Shown: piece by piece, positions 42,391 to 50,972 of the stretch
How the letters are laid out: each line of letters starts with the position of its first letter
Position numbering within the stretch: position 1 is the first letter of the stretch
NCBI RefSeq assembly: GCF_003253565.1
Contig: NZ_QKUF01000031.1
Span: 1-62,922 of the forward strand
Source of the DNA: Thermosporothrix hazakensis
GTDB lineage: Bacteria > Chloroflexota > Ktedonobacteria > Ktedonobacterales > Ktedonobacteraceae
DNA length: 62,922 nucleotides
Reading direction: 5' to 3'
Notes under the pieces: model-generated
The model's input: the letters and a program-made list of their open reading frames with translations, nothing else
Told to the model about the DNA's origin: nothing
The model's database searches: none
Made by a program: the position numbers and the translations under genes

Positions 42391-44064
42391 TTATTCTGCC
42401 GAAAGAATGTAGGCATAGTATGGTTGACCACCTGAGACAACTTCTACTTCGAGGTGGGGATGCTGTTCCTTCAGGCTCTTACTGATCTCTGCTGCATCTT
42501 CTTCTGAAACGCTTGCCCCGTAGTAAATGGTGACAAGTTCATATGCATCTATCTGCATACGGAGCAGGGTATCAGTCATGACCTGTTGAAGATCCTGTCC
42601 TGCCACTGCAAGGTGTCCGTTAATCACGCCGATAAAGTCGCCTTCACGAACGTTGACCGTTCCCAGTTGGACAGTCCGAACGGCGGTAGTGATTTCTGCT
42701 GTCTGGACGGATTGCAGGGCCGCGGTCATGGTGGAGCAATTGGTTGCGAAATCGGCGTCAAAATTGAAGGCGATCAGGGCTGCAATCCCCTGTGGTAAGG
42801 TTTTGCTTGGAACGACGTAGACGTCTTTTTCGGTGAGGGAACTGACCTGTTGTGCGCTGAGCACGACGTTGCTATTGTTGGGTAAGAGAATGACCTGTCG
42901 GGAAGGAGCCTTCTCAACGGCTTCGAGGAGCTCTTCAATGCTTGGGTTCATGGTCTGGCCACCGGAGACGATGGAGGAGACTCCCAGGCCCTGGAAGACC
43001 TTTTCAAAGCCCCCGCCAGCAACGACGGCAATGGTAGCGATTGGAAGTGCCTCCTGCTCTTTCGTTGTCTCGGCGTGTTCCTGTGCGCTTTCTGCGGCAT
43101 AGGAGAGACTCTGTTCCTGAAGGTTTTCGATATTGATATCTGACAGGCTGCCGAGGCTAACGCCATAGTCAAGGATTTTGCCCGGGGTCAGGGTATGCGT
43201 GTGTACTTTGAGCAGGGTATCATCACCGGCGACAACGGTTGAGACGCCACCCATATCAATGATGGCCTGCCGAATCTGCTCAACGTTGAGATCCTTCCCT
43301 TTGAGCAGGAAGACAACCTCATAGCCAAACTCTTCTTCAACCGTGACGCGTCCTTTTTTGGTCTGGGGTGCTATGGGCTGCGGTGTACTGGCCTCATCGG
43401 TCGCGTTTTCGCCTCGAATGTAGCGCCAGATGCCCTCAAGGAAGAGATAAAAACCCTGCCCTCCAGAATCGACAACGCCTGCCTGTTTCAGAGTGGGGAG
43501 AAGTTCTGGTGTCCGTGCGACTGCCAGACGAGCGGCTATAACGACTTCATGCAGCAGAGAAACAAGGTCATCACCCTGTTGGGCGCTGCGTTGCGCGGCC
43601 TCTGCTGTCTCACGAACGACAGTCAGGATCGTGCCCTCTACCGGCTTGAGCACGGCACGATAGGCCAGGCGTGAGGCCTCCTGAAATGCCTGGGCCAGAT
43701 CGGGCGCGGTAAAGGTTGTCTTTTTATCGAGCCCCTGAGCCAGACCACGCAGGGTCTGTGAAAGGATGACGCCTGAATTGCCGCGTGCACCAAGCAGGGC
43801 ATCGTGCGCGACTCGGGCCGCAATGGCGGCGGCGGAGGTTTCTTCACTGGTTGCGATTGTGCGGATAGCTGACTTTAGCGTAGCAGACATGTTTGAGCCG
43901 GTATCACCATCCGGGACGGGAAAAACGTTTAAAGCGTTAATTGTCTCTTTATTTTCTTCTAACCAGGCTGCTCCCGCCAGGATGGCATTTTTGAGGTCCT
44001 GACCATCAAAGACGCTGATCCGTCTGGTCCGGTGGCGTAGTGTGCGTGGTGTTTGTTCCTGCAT
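42391..44064 (-). CDS. fakA: DAK2 domain fatty acid kinase (FakA / YloV-like)
   Basis: The 557-aa protein starts with an ATP-binding DhaL domain: NVFPVPDGDTGSNM (about 46-59) with the Mg-binding Asp pair, and LLGARGNSGVILSQ (about 91-104). A central FakA middle domain and a C-terminal FakB-like domain (about 280-550) follow, with ILLPNNSNVVLSAQQV. FakA phosphorylates fatty acids held by FakB for phospholipid synthesis; the neighbouring DegV and Asp23 proteins fit. The ATG has no strong ribosome site. Confidence 0.92.
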   Translation of the reverse strand: MQEQTPRTLRHRTRRISVFDGQDLKNAILAGAAWLEENKETINALNVFPVPDGDTGSNMSATLKSAIRTIATSEETSAAAIAARVAHDALLGARGNSGVILSQTLRGLAQGLDKKTTFTAPDLAQAFQEASRLAYRAVLKPVEGTILTVVRETAEAAQRSAQQGDDLVSLLHEVVIAARLAVARTPELLPTLKQAGVVDSGGQGFYLFLEGIWRYIRGENATDEASTPQPIAPQTKKGRVTVEEEFGYEVVFLLKGKDLNVEQIRQAIIDMGGVSTVVAGDDTLLKVHTHTLTPGKILDYGVSLGSLSDINIENLQEQSLSYAAESAQEHAETTKEQEALPIATIAVVAGGGFEKVFQGLGVSSIVSGGQTMNPSIEELLEAVEKAPSRQVILLPNNSNVVLSAQQVSSLTEKDVYVVPSKTLPQGIAALIAFNFDADFATNCSTMTAALQSVQTAEITTAVRTVQLGTVNVREGDFIGVINGHLAVAGQDLQQVMTDTLLRMQIDAYELVTIYYGASVSEEDAAEISKSLKEQHPHLEVEVVSGGQPYYAYILSAE

Positions 44065-44091
44065 TGGGGATTTAACTACCTTTGTTATGAA

Positions 44092-44490
44092 TTATGCTTG
44101 CTCAGGTTGTGAGTCAGGACTGTGGAGCAAGCCCTGAACGTTCACATTGACCTCAGCAACTTGAATGCCGAGCATCTTTTCGATTGAGAATTTGACGGTA
44201 CTCATGATATTGTGACCAATTTCGGAGATACGCAGTCCATATTCCAGGACAACGTATACGTCGATTATGAGTTGACCATTAACCACGTTAACACGTACCC
44301 CTTGATTGGCTTGCTTTGCATCCAGTCGTACAGCCTCTCCATTGCGTAGACGCGGTGAGGCCAGGCCAAGCACGCCATAACACAGAGTCGTTGCCTGTAC
44401 CGCAATACTCTGGATTGCGTTTGGCAACACTTCGATTTTCCCTCGTGGGCGGTTCCCCGTTTGTGGTTGTAGTGTATGGGCTTCCGACAT
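44092..44490 (-). CDS. Asp23/Gls24 family (YloU-like) envelope protein
   Basis: The 132-aa protein has the Asp23 fold pattern, with IEVLPNAIQSIAVQATTLCYGVLGLA near the start and a conserved VNGQLIIDVYVVLEYGLRISEIGHNI near 75. It sits upstream of fakA (27 nt), the usual YloU-YloV order in Firmicutes. Role is unclear; it is thought to act at the cell envelope. Confidence 0.87.
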   Translation of the reverse strand: MSEAHTLQPQTGNRPRGKIEVLPNAIQSIAVQATTLCYGVLGLASPRLRNGEAVRLDAKQANQGVRVNVVNGQLIIDVYVVLEYGLRISEIGHNIMSTVKFSIEKMLGIQVAEVNVNVQGLLHSPDSQPEQA

Positions 44491-44582
44491 ATATGATGCT
44501 CTTCTCTCTTGCCAAATGAGGCGATATCGGGTATACTCGCATAACGTGTCGGAGTTCTATGCCTTGAAAAGGGCTATCGCTC

Positions 44583-44611
44583 TTGACAACGTTTCTGTTT
44601 CCGCTTATTAT
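44583..44611 (+). promoter_or_regulatory. Strong sigma-70-type promoter of rpmB
   Basis: A perfect TTGACA (44583-44588), 17-bp spacer and TATTAT (44606-44611). The start near 44618 leaves a leader of about 170 nt. Confidence 0.75.
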
Positions 44612-44731
44612 CATTGCGGTGTGGCCCTGGTATCAAACCAGCAATCCTCGCAATTGAGGGGAAACCACGGAAGCAGTATACCAGAGTCCTCTTTCATAAA
44701 TCAAGAATCAGTCGCTGTACGATGCGCTGAC

Positions 44732-44752
44732 CTCCCTTTGGGGAGCGTTTTT
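44732..44752 (+). promoter_or_regulatory. Terminator-like hairpin in the rpmB leader
   Basis: CTCCC (44732-44736) pairs with GGGAG (44740-44744), followed by CG and TTTTT. It sits 38 nt before the ATG, so it could attenuate transcription in response to free L28. Confidence 0.4.
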
Positions 44753-44789
44753 GTGTATCGTAGAAGCCGATAAGGAAGGAGATAGAGCT

Positions 44790-44987
44790 ATGGCAGCAGG
44801 TCGTTGTGATATCTGTGAGCGCAAGCCCATGTATGGTAACAATGTACCATTTTCGCAGCACCGCACTCGTCGTCGTTTCGTGCTCAATGTGCAGCGCCGT
44901 CGCCTGACAATCAATGGCACTCCTCGTACGGTGAACATTTGCACACGTTGCTTGCGCACTATGAGCAAGCTCCCCAAAGTTCGCTAA
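44790..44987 (+). CDS. rpmB: 50S ribosomal protein L28
   Basis: The 65-aa protein matches L28 of the zinc-binding type, with two CxxC pairs (C6, C9 and C51, C54). Core landmarks are RKPMYGNNVPFSQHRTRRRFVLNVQRR and ICTRCLRTM. ATG at 44790 has an AAGGAAGGAG site; upstream in-frame codons are not conserved. Confidence 0.96.
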   Translation: MAAGRCDICERKPMYGNNVPFSQHRTRRRFVLNVQRRRLTINGTPRTVNICTRCLRTMSKLPKVR

Positions 44988-45024
44988 GAGCCGGCTTTGC
45001 CTATGCAAGAGTGCGATCAAACAA

Positions 45025-45079
45025 GGGTGTCCACAAGGGGTACACTCGTTTCGAGATATTCCTTGCGGACACCCTTTGT
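45025..45079. terminator. Terminator of rpmB
   Basis: GGGTGTCC (45025-45032) pairs with GGACACCC (45067-45074), with TTTGTTTG following. The convergent rlmN stop is at 45091, so it may serve both. Confidence 0.8.
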
Positions 45080-45090
45080 TTGTTTCCTCG

Positions 45091-46293
45091 CTAGTTGTTG
45101 ATGACGCTCAGTTGTTTCCGCTGCTCGAAGCGCGTGCGCAACTGACCACAGGCCGCCGCGATATCATCTCCTCGTTCGGCACGCACACTGTTACTGACTC
45201 CATGCTGATTGAGAATCGCTCTGAATGTTCGGATCGCGTCCGGCGTTGGCGGGCGATACCCTGCCGCGGTTTGGTTCACCGGGATACAGTTCACATGGGC
45301 AAATTGATGCAGGGGCGAAAGCAGTTCGCCGAGCTGATTCGCGTGATCGGGCGTATCGTTGACTCCTGAAAGCAGCACATACTCAAATGTCACCTGTCTG
45401 CCTGTCGCCTGAATATAATCCTGGCAGGCGCTTAGCAGCTCCCTGAGCGGATATTTCCGGTTGATCGGCATGGTCTGGCTACGTGCCTCATCGCTTGGTG
45501 CATGCAGTGAGATCGCCAGGTTGATCTGAAGCGGCTCCTGACTGAGCTTGCGGATGGCTGGTACCAGCCCGACGGTTGAAACCGTCATATGGCGTGCGCC
45601 GAGGTTGAAGCCGTCCTTGCTGTTGAGGATACGCAGTGCCTGAAGGACATTCTTGTAGTTATGCAGTGGCTCGCCCATGCCCATCAGCACGATATTGGTG
45701 ATATGGTCGATGGGGGCGCTTGCAGGCAGCCCTGCGGCTTTCCAGGGAGCCTTGCGGAGCTCTCGGGCGAAGAAAAGCACCTGGGCCACGATTTCACCCG
45801 CGCGTAAGTGCCGATCAAAACCCATCTGTCCGGTTGCGCAGAAGGTACAGCCATAGGCACAGCCCGCCTGACTGGACACACAAACGGTTGCGCGGGCGCT
45901 GCTCTCTCCCAGTGGTGGATACAGCATCAGCACCGATTCGATCAGTTTGCCGTCTTCCAGCTCAATGAGGATCTTCCGGGTGCGATCATCTTTTGAATGC
46001 AGCTCACTCCGGACCACGATTGGCCCGATGCTGGCTTTATCGGCAAGGCGTTGTCGTAGCGCTTTGGGCAGGTTGGTCATCTCCTCAAAGTCGGTGACGA
46101 GCCGTTGATAGATCCAGCTATAGACCTGCTTGGCGCGATAGGCCTCTTCTCCCTGCTCGACAAACCATGCCTTCATCTCGGGCAGGGTCAACGAGAGCAA
46201 ATCTGTCTTCTGCTGGTGTTGCTGTGTCGTAGATGGTTGCGTAATTGTGTTCATTTCTTTCTTCTGGTGCCTGTTCTGCTGTTCTTCTTGCAA
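45091..46293 (-). CDS. rlmN: Dual-specificity RNA methyltransferase RlmN
   Basis: The 400-aa radical SAM enzyme makes m2A in 23S rRNA (A2503) and in tRNAs. CAYGCTFC (CX3CX2C iron-sulfur motif) follows VCVSSQAG; further on there is IVLMGMGEPLHNY, GARHMTVSTVGLVPAI and the C-terminal Cys-containing VRAERGDDIAAACGQLR used as the methyl carrier. The TTG at 46293 has an AGGAG site; an ATG 13 codons later also fits and the family does not decide between them. Confidence 0.95.
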   Translation of the reverse strand: MQEEQQNRHQKKEMNTITQPSTTQQHQQKTDLLSLTLPEMKAWFVEQGEEAYRAKQVYSWIYQRLVTDFEEMTNLPKALRQRLADKASIGPIVVRSELHSKDDRTRKILIELEDGKLIESVLMLYPPLGESSARATVCVSSQAGCAYGCTFCATGQMGFDRHLRAGEIVAQVLFFARELRKAPWKAAGLPASAPIDHITNIVLMGMGEPLHNYKNVLQALRILNSKDGFNLGARHMTVSTVGLVPAIRKLSQEPLQINLAISLHAPSDEARSQTMPINRKYPLRELLSACQDYIQATGRQVTFEYVLLSGVNDTPDHANQLGELLSPLHQFAHVNCIPVNQTAAGYRPPTPDAIRTFRAILNQHGVSNSVRAERGDDIAAACGQLRTRFEQRKQLSVINN

Positions 46294-46315
46294 CGTTATT
46301 TTCTCCTGACCCCAA

Positions 46316-46343
46316 ATTATAGCACGAATTGAAGCTCAGGCAA
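46316..46343 (-). promoter_or_regulatory. Promoter of rlmN
   Basis: On the minus strand TTGCCT, 16 bp, then TATAAT with a TGC extension. The predicted start is near 46309, about 16 nt before the TTG start. Confidence 0.5.
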
Positions 46344-46344
46344 G

Positions 46345-46817
46345 GTAACGGGCTGATCTCGCTGCCGCCTTGCCTCTATCTTGCTTGCGTTGTGTATTGG
46401 GATGTACTACTATATCAAGCAGGCAGGAGCGTTTCTGTGCCGTAATTGCCTTGTCAGGATGGACGCGCTTTGGAACGGGATCGGCTTTGTGTACGCGAAA
46501 CTATTACTGCAATTTTTCTCTGGTCTGGTTTCCTGGCTTGTCAATCAAAGAGCGCATGACCTCCCTCTTTTGATGAGAGTGAATATCGCGCTTTCTCGCG
46601 GTTCTGAACACGGAGAAAGCAGGAATTTTTCATTATTTCTTGTTGCGTGACGCTCCTTATCAAACTTTTCATATGGCTTATTCGTTTAGAGAAGAAAGCA
46701 ACAAAACTCAGAGGATGAGGTTTTAAAAAAGCAGTGGAGCCTGTTTCGGAGCAGTGTTTCTATGAGCCGTGAAGCCATATCCTCCATTATCTGTTTGTTT
46801 TCAGGAGTATCTCGACA
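46345..46817. other. Gap without a gene
   Basis: About 470 bp upstream of the MFS gene. Short reading frames are present on the plus strand but have no domain or ribosome site. I see no clear promoter or repeat. Confidence 0.5.
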
Positions 46818-48248
46818 ATGTCGTTGTCTACCAAGCCGGGAGGCAGCAGTGCAAGTGTGCGGCAAGTACTGCGCAATCCGAATTTCCTCAAGCTCTGGCT
46901 GGCACAACTCATCTCATTGACCATTTTGAATGCCACGAATTATGGTGTGATTGTGCTGGTCAATGATGTCACGCATTCCGTGTTTATGGCTGGACTTGCG
47001 ATTATTTCTTTTACGTTGCCCGCACTGCCTTTCAGTGCAGTGGCCGGGGTACTGGTTGATCGTTTTGATAAACGCACGGTGCTCTGGCTCAGTAATCTTC
47101 TGCGCATGGTGACAGTTGTAGTGATGTTTGTCAGCCTGCTCTACGATCGTACCAACGTCTGGCCTTTGTTTGTGCTGACGTATATTACATCGCTCATTGG
47201 TCAGTTTTTTATTCCCGCTGAAGGTTCCTCTATTCCCCTGCTGGTTGGGGAGCGCGACATTATGCCGGCCCTCTCGCTGTTTAATATCTCGACGACCGTT
47301 TCTCAAGCGCTTGGTTTTCTGGTTCTGGGACGTTTTGTGGTAGCGCTCTTTCCGCCCTTTACTTTCCATTTCGGGACAGTCACACTGCATACAGAGCCGA
47401 TAGACATGCTATTCCTGCTGGTAGGGGCGCTCTATGTGGTGTGTGCGATCCTGATTCTCCTGATCCCGGCGCGTGCCTTTACCGCAAAGCGTCAGGTGCA
47501 GCAGAAACCGAAGCTACAGGAGACCCATGTATATCGCTCGCTGCTGATGAACCTGTGGCAGGATATGCTTGAGGGCTGGCGCATTGTGCAGGCTGATCGC
47601 TTGCTCTTCTTCGCGGTGGTTCAGCTTTCTGTGGTCGGGATCATTCAGTTGCTGATTGGTGAGCTGGCCGGGCCGTTCGTGCGCGAGTTCCTGAATCGAC
47701 CTCCCGAGGATATGTCCCTGATTCTGGCTCCGGCAGGTATTGGATTGGTGGTGGCTTCGATCCTGATGACGCCGATCAGCGAGAAGATAGGCAAGATTCG
47801 GCTGACGGTCATTGGTTTTGTGGCGCTGGCTGTGGGCTTTGTGCTGCTTCCATTGATTCACTGGGTGGCTCTGCGGATCGATCATACACAGGGAGCATCC
47901 GCACCGTGGGTGATGATCGTTACGATTGTGTTGGTGCTCTTGCTTGGCGGAGCGCTGGCCTGTGTGAATATTCCTACTAACACGATTATGCAGGAGCGGG
48001 CGCCAGAGTCCGGGCGAGCCCGTGTCCTTTCGCTGCAATTTATGCTCTATAACATTGGCTCGATTCCCGTTCTGTTGTTTGCGGGCGCTATCGCTCAGTT
48101 CCTGGGTCTGAACCTGTTGATCGGGTTTTTCTCGGCTTGTATGCTGCTGTTCTGCTGGTGGGCCTCGCGGTTTATTCCATCTCGAAAGCAGCAACCTCCA
48201 CACGGGCAACCGCAGGAGCTTCCACCTATGTCGGCTTCTCGGCGCTGA
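46818..48248 (+). CDS. Major facilitator superfamily transporter, probable drug efflux type
   Basis: The 476-aa protein has twelve predicted membrane segments. The MFS motif A region after the second helix reads VDRFDKRTVLWLSNLLRM (about 81-98), as in the macrolide-efflux MefA-like group. A long charged central loop (about 220-245) separates the halves; the tail is Pro/Gln-rich. ATG has a CAGGAG site. It ends 23 nt inside the convergent Rmt-like gene. The substrate cannot be read from sequence. Confidence 0.86.
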   Translation: MSLSTKPGGSSASVRQVLRNPNFLKLWLAQLISLTILNATNYGVIVLVNDVTHSVFMAGLAIISFTLPALPFSAVAGVLVDRFDKRTVLWLSNLLRMVTVVVMFVSLLYDRTNVWPLFVLTYITSLIGQFFIPAEGSSIPLLVGERDIMPALSLFNISTTVSQALGFLVLGRFVVALFPPFTFHFGTVTLHTEPIDMLFLLVGALYVVCAILILLIPARAFTAKRQVQQKPKLQETHVYRSLLMNLWQDMLEGWRIVQADRLLFFAVVQLSVVGIIQLLIGELAGPFVREFLNRPPEDMSLILAPAGIGLVVASILMTPISEKIGKIRLTVIGFVALAVGFVLLPLIHWVALRIDHTQGASAPWVMIVTIVLVLLLGGALACVNIPTNTIMQERAPESGRARVLSLQFMLYNIGSIPVLLFAGAIAQFLGLNLLIGFFSACMLLFCWWASRFIPSRKQQPPHGQPQELPPMSASRR

Positions 48249-49056
48249 GTTCGGGTTTGTGAACAACAAAAATGAGTTCGTTTGGAAGCTGAATGCTTCG
48301 AGCCTCCCACGGAGTGCCTGCTACCAGAGAGCGGAAATGCTCCTCGTAGTAGGTCTCCATCCCCTTCTTTTTGCCTCCCAGACTGCGGGCCGGAAACGAG
48401 ACGATCAGGTAGCGGGCCTGTATCGCCTGTAAAAGATGGAGACCTGCTTGTTTGTCGATCTGTTCCAGACAGGGAAGCGTTTTCAGCAGGAACGCAACGT
48501 CGAACTGCTCCTGTGGCGGATGCAGCAGGATATTCCGGCTCTCGGCATGTCCGTGAACACCGCTGATCCGAAACCACTCTTGAAGGAAGTCCATCATTGG
48601 CTGCTGAATATCACAGGCATGGTAGCTTGCATCCTCTGCGAGCGGCATCCACGGCAGGGCGAGCGGATTGAAGCCACAGGCAAGGTCCAGAATGCTGTGC
48701 GCTGAGGAGAGTTCGGGGCTGAGGCTGGCATAGAACTCTTCAAGAAAAGGAAGGCGCTCTCTGGTTGAGGCATGATAGCGCATGATATCTGTGCATGCTT
48801 CCTTCTGCTGTGTCTGGTCTTTTGCCTGCTGTAAGCGCCCAAGCCAACGCGTGTAATCTTCCTTGCCGGTGAAGTACGCGCCGCTGACCTGGTGCAGCTT
48901 GTTTTTGGTACTCTTGACCGCTTCCTTGAAGGTTTTCCGCCTGGCAAGTTCGCTCTGCCCGACCTGTAGTACCAGGTCAGGGCAGACTCCGCTATACTTG
49001 CTGCTGTCCAGTACGGCGCTAACCAGGCGTTCCAGTTGCTCATCAGTTGTGGACAT
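48226..49056 (-). CDS. ArmA/RmtB-type 16S rRNA (guanine-N7) methyltransferase family protein
   Basis: The 276-aa protein aligns by eye along its length with the aminoglycoside-resistance methyltransferases RmtB/ArmA. In order: KYSGVCPDLV near 20, NKLHQVSGAYFT near 52, HASTRERL at 95-102, the SAM motif DLACGFNPLAL at 124-134, ACDIQQ at 147-152, LLKTLPCLE at 190-198, and VSFPARSLGGKKKGM at 219-233. These enzymes methylate N7 of G1405 in 16S rRNA and block 4,6-disubstituted aminoglycosides such as gentamicin. The start overlaps the TGT-like gene by 14 nt, so the two share a transcript. No mobile element is near, which suggests a resident gene. Confidence 0.87.
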   Translation of the reverse strand: MSTTDEQLERLVSAVLDSSKYSGVCPDLVLQVGQSELARRKTFKEAVKSTKNKLHQVSGAYFTGKEDYTRWLGRLQQAKDQTQQKEACTDIMRYHASTRERLPFLEEFYASLSPELSSAHSILDLACGFNPLALPWMPLAEDASYHACDIQQPMMDFLQEWFRISGVHGHAESRNILLHPPQEQFDVAFLLKTLPCLEQIDKQAGLHLLQAIQARYLIVSFPARSLGGKKKGMETYYEEHFRSLVAGTPWEARSIQLPNELIFVVHKPELSAEKPT

Positions 49057-50161
49057 AATGTGCTCGCAGTCGCTCGGTGAGCATGGTCATAAAACGCAGA
49101 TTGTGCAGGGTTGCCAGTCGGTAATAGAGTGTGTCACCCACCTTGAAGAGATGATGCAGGTAGCCGAGCGAGTAGTGACGGCAACAAAGGCAGTCGCAGA
49201 CTTCGGAGACCGGGCGCTTATTCTTGATATGCTTGTCATCGCCCACATAGATGTACTGGAACCATTTTTCCTGTGCGCTATCCTGAAAGCAATACAGGCG
49301 CCCATGACGTGCATCGCGGGTTGGCATGGCGCTATCAAAGATCTCGTAGCCGATCTGCACACATTCCGCGACATTGCTCGGGTGGCCGACGCCCAGGGCA
49401 TGCATGGGATACTGCGCGGGAATCAGCTCACGCGTGTATCTGATGATATCGGCGAGTAAACGTCCCTGTTTGTCCAGCGGCCAGCCGCCATAGCCGAAAC
49501 CATCGAAGCCAATGTCGAGCAGGGCTTCAGCGCACTGTTTGCGCAGCTCCCTTGAGCCGCCACCTTGAATCACCGCGAAGAGCAGAGGGCGTTTCTCTTC
49601 CGCCAGCTTCTTCTGTTTCAGCAGGCGCTCATACTCGCGTTTGCAACGTTTGGCCCATTCGATGGTGCGCATGACCGAGAGGCGCTGAACATCATCGGGT
49701 GCATCGACATGGGTGCAATAGTCCAGACACATCACGATATCGCTTCCATAGCTGAACTGAAGCTGGACCGCCTTTTCCGGTGTCAGTTGAAATTTGCGGG
49801 TAGCTCCTTCGGGCTTAAAGGTGATGCCGTCCGCGTCCAGCGTGCCAAACCTGGCGTTTTGCTGAATCAGAGAGTAGGCTTGAAAGCCGCCCGAATCGGT
49901 GATAATCGGGTGCTCCCACGCGCTCATAGTATGGAGACCGCCGAGGGCCTGAATGGTTGATGAGCCGGGGCGCTGCATCAGGTGATAGGTATTCATCACG
50001 AGTGCCTGTACCCCGCACTGTTCAAGGTCTGTGCTATCAACGGCGCGGACCACTCCGAGGGTGGCATCAGGTAGATAGACCGGGAGTTTCAGGAGCCCGT
50101 GAGGAAGCTGGAGCGTGCGTGCCCCGTTTTCGGTGTGTTTCTGTTCTTTGCTGGCGTGCAT
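49043..50161 (-). CDS. tRNA-guanine transglycosylase-like protein with altered substrate loop
   Basis: The 372-aa protein belongs to the TGT family, which swaps guanine for a 7-deazaguanine. Kept: DSGGFQ (89-94) with the general acid/base Asp, the nucleophile Asp276 in FDSAMPTRDARHG, and the zinc cluster VCDCLCCRHYSLGYLHH. Changed: the substrate loop GGLxVGE reads GGWPLDK (225-231), VQGG reads VIQGGG, and MGVG reads ALGVGHP. No queuosine-synthesis gene is in the window. It may be a TGT with another base or partner. It overlaps and precedes the Rmt-like gene. Confidence 0.86.
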   Translation of the reverse strand: MHASKEQKHTENGARTLQLPHGLLKLPVYLPDATLGVVRAVDSTDLEQCGVQALVMNTYHLMQRPGSSTIQALGGLHTMSAWEHPIITDSGGFQAYSLIQQNARFGTLDADGITFKPEGATRKFQLTPEKAVQLQFSYGSDIVMCLDYCTHVDAPDDVQRLSVMRTIEWAKRCKREYERLLKQKKLAEEKRPLLFAVIQGGGSRELRKQCAEALLDIGFDGFGYGGWPLDKQGRLLADIIRYTRELIPAQYPMHALGVGHPSNVAECVQIGYEIFDSAMPTRDARHGRLYCFQDSAQEKWFQYIYVGDDKHIKNKRPVSEVCDCLCCRHYSLGYLHHLFKVGDTLYYRLATLHNLRFMTMLTERLRAHYVHN

Positions 50162-50366
50162 GGATGTCCTTTGGCTTCAGCAATTTTCCTCATTATATCC
50201 TATCTGTCTACTGGTAAGCGCTGCCTTCGTCGTAGCTCTTCCTTGTTCTTCCTCTTCTACAGGCTTTTCAGAAGGCGCTTTTTGTGACGGAGAATGGAGC
50301 AGGGACGTATCCTAATAGAAGATATTATTCCTATTCGTTACTCCTGTTTTTTGGTTGGAGGGATAG

Positions 50367-50891
50367 ATGCTTCTTGATATTCTGATTCTGATAAGTGCTT
50401 TGTTGCTCATTTTCAATGGAATACGGAACGGGGCTATTTTTAGCCTGATACATCTCCTCAGTATTCCTGTAGGAATTGCTGTGGTTTTTTTCTTTGGTCC
50501 GCAACTGGTGGCGTTCCTTTCCTCAAATGGGCTTGCGGCAACTCCGGTCATTGTCTATATCGCGCTGTTTCTGGGTGCGGTGCTCTTGCTGCATATCCTG
50601 GGAACGGTGATTCGCGGGCTGATCCAGAGCATTCCGGCTGCTGGCGTGGTTGATCTGCTGGTCGGTGGAGCGCTTGGCCTGGTTGAGTCATGGCTGTTAT
50701 GGCTGTTCTTATTGATGCTGCTCGGCGGTTTTCTGTTGGCTTTGCAGAATAAAGATCCCCAACTGGCGGCTCTGCATCTTCAGACAGAAGACTATCTGCC
50801 CTGGCGGGATTTCTACAATAGAATGCTTCAGGGGAGCTATTTCGTTCGCATAAACAGTCTCTTCCTGCACACGCTGCCCCCGATGCCATAA
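50367..50891 (+). CDS. CvpA family membrane protein
   Basis: The 174-aa protein has four membrane helices and the CvpA pattern (LDILILISALLLIFNGIRNGAIFSLIHL, GLIQSIPAAGVVDLLVGGALGLVESW). CvpA proteins are linked to colicin V production and envelope stress; precise function is unclear. It precedes hflX by about 70-80 nt and may be co-transcribed. Confidence 0.83.
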   Translation: MLLDILILISALLLIFNGIRNGAIFSLIHLLSIPVGIAVVFFFGPQLVAFLSSNGLAATPVIVYIALFLGAVLLLHILGTVIRGLIQSIPAAGVVDLLVGGALGLVESWLLWLFLLMLLGGFLLALQNKDPQLAALHLQTEDYLPWRDFYNRMLQGSYFVRINSLFLHTLPPMP

Positions 50892-50972
50892 CCGGAAGAA
50901 ACAGGATTGCTATGCTTGCATTTTCGGAGAAGAAAGACTACTCTTGAAATGTATAGATGATTTTTGGTGTCC

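Noticed and set aside
44694..45020. 108-codon minus-strand ORF over rpmB
   Set aside because: It is a shadow of the conserved L28 gene.
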